Origin: an uncultured Acetatifactor sp.
GTDB taxonomy: Bacteria > Bacillota > Clostridia > Lachnospirales > Lachnospiraceae
Direction: 5' to 3'
NCBI GenBank assembly: GCA_947627115.1
Contig: CANQUQ010000003.1
Span: 114,710 to 178,709, forward strand
Length of the DNA: 64,000 bases
The notes below the pieces were generated by a model. The model was not told the origin of the DNA, did not search any database, and worked only from the letters and a program-made list of their open reading frames with translations. Within the stretch, counting starts at the first letter, position 1, and every line of letters begins with the position of its first letter. Positions 63,948-64,000 of this stretch are shown here, one piece after another. The translations under genes and the position numbers were made by a program.

Positions 63948-64000
63948 TATTATCATGGGTCAAATATCCAGTAAAATAGGCACTTTTCGTAATTCGTGAC

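Noticed and set aside
63744-63956. 70-aa minus-strand ORF at the right edge
   Set aside because: It runs through the tRNA relic, a terminator hairpin and a promoter, with no ribosome site.

Overview
The window looks like a chromosome segment of an anaerobic clostridium of the Lachnospiraceae type. The core genes are fairly GC-rich with strong GGAGG ribosome sites. The gene set includes an oxygen-sensitive class III ribonucleotide reductase, an [FeFe]-hydrogenase-type protein, DUF4317, DUF6142 and 'endosialidase'-type families, a Csp-like S8 protease, and GPH and MATE transporters. This assignment rests on gene content only; no rRNA gene is present.

Layout. 1-4.2 kb: purL (cut by the left edge) behind a TetR regulator and an unknown gene. 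4.4-7.1 kb: a cyclic-nucleotide-binding-domain protein and an ACT-domain protein. 7.2-11.7 kb: an AT-rich accessory island with a giant metallophosphoesterase, an Imm26 immunity gene, and gene debris. 11.7-19.3 kb: tRNA-Trp, radA, an endosialidase-like gene, clpC (with a possible CtsR operator), an SH3 membrane protein and a zinc-ribbon/HTH protein. 19.3-22.8 kb: purE-purM-purN-purD. 22.9-29.7 kb: an M29-type peptidase, small membrane proteins, pyrE and a large LysM surface protein. 29.9-33.4 kb: a Y-family polymerase/YolD-like pair, an acetyltransferase and pyrF. 33.6-41.7 kb: a soluble hydrogenase-chemotaxis-receptor fusion, nrdD with a fused thioredoxin domain, an XRE regulator, a TPR lipoprotein, mscL and DUF4317. 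41.8-43.6 kb: an S8 protease.

43.7-49.8 kb is a second AT-rich accessory island. It holds duplicated lipoproteins, several polymorphic-toxin immunity families (Imm11/43-like, SUKH, Imm70), decayed copies of such genes and an Rpn-type nuclease. 49.8-57.5 kb: an EAL phosphodiesterase, a GPH transporter, GDP-fucose synthase, a DJ-1 protein, a CYTH protein, a CaCA antiporter behind a probable yybP-ykoY manganese riboswitch, tRNA-Leu and a MATE pump with a repeat-rich leader. 57.8-58.2 kb: four tRNAs (Arg, His, Gln, Lys) with a terminator. 58.3-61.8 kb: a nitroreductase, then an exosortase K-like gene overlapping a VIT/VWA protein that carries a PEP-CTERM-like tail. 61.9-64 kb: small genes, a PT-repeat lipoprotein, a probable type I toxin with an antisense promoter, and a tRNA 3'-end relic near the right edge.

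The strongest candidates for closer study are the exosortase/VIT-VWA pair, the metallophosphoesterase with triplicated N-terminal modules, the hydrogenase-receptor fusion, the two immunity-gene islands and the unannotated 26-residue toxin locus. Most long plus-strand ORFs in the supplied track are antisense shadows of the minus-strand genes and are left out.
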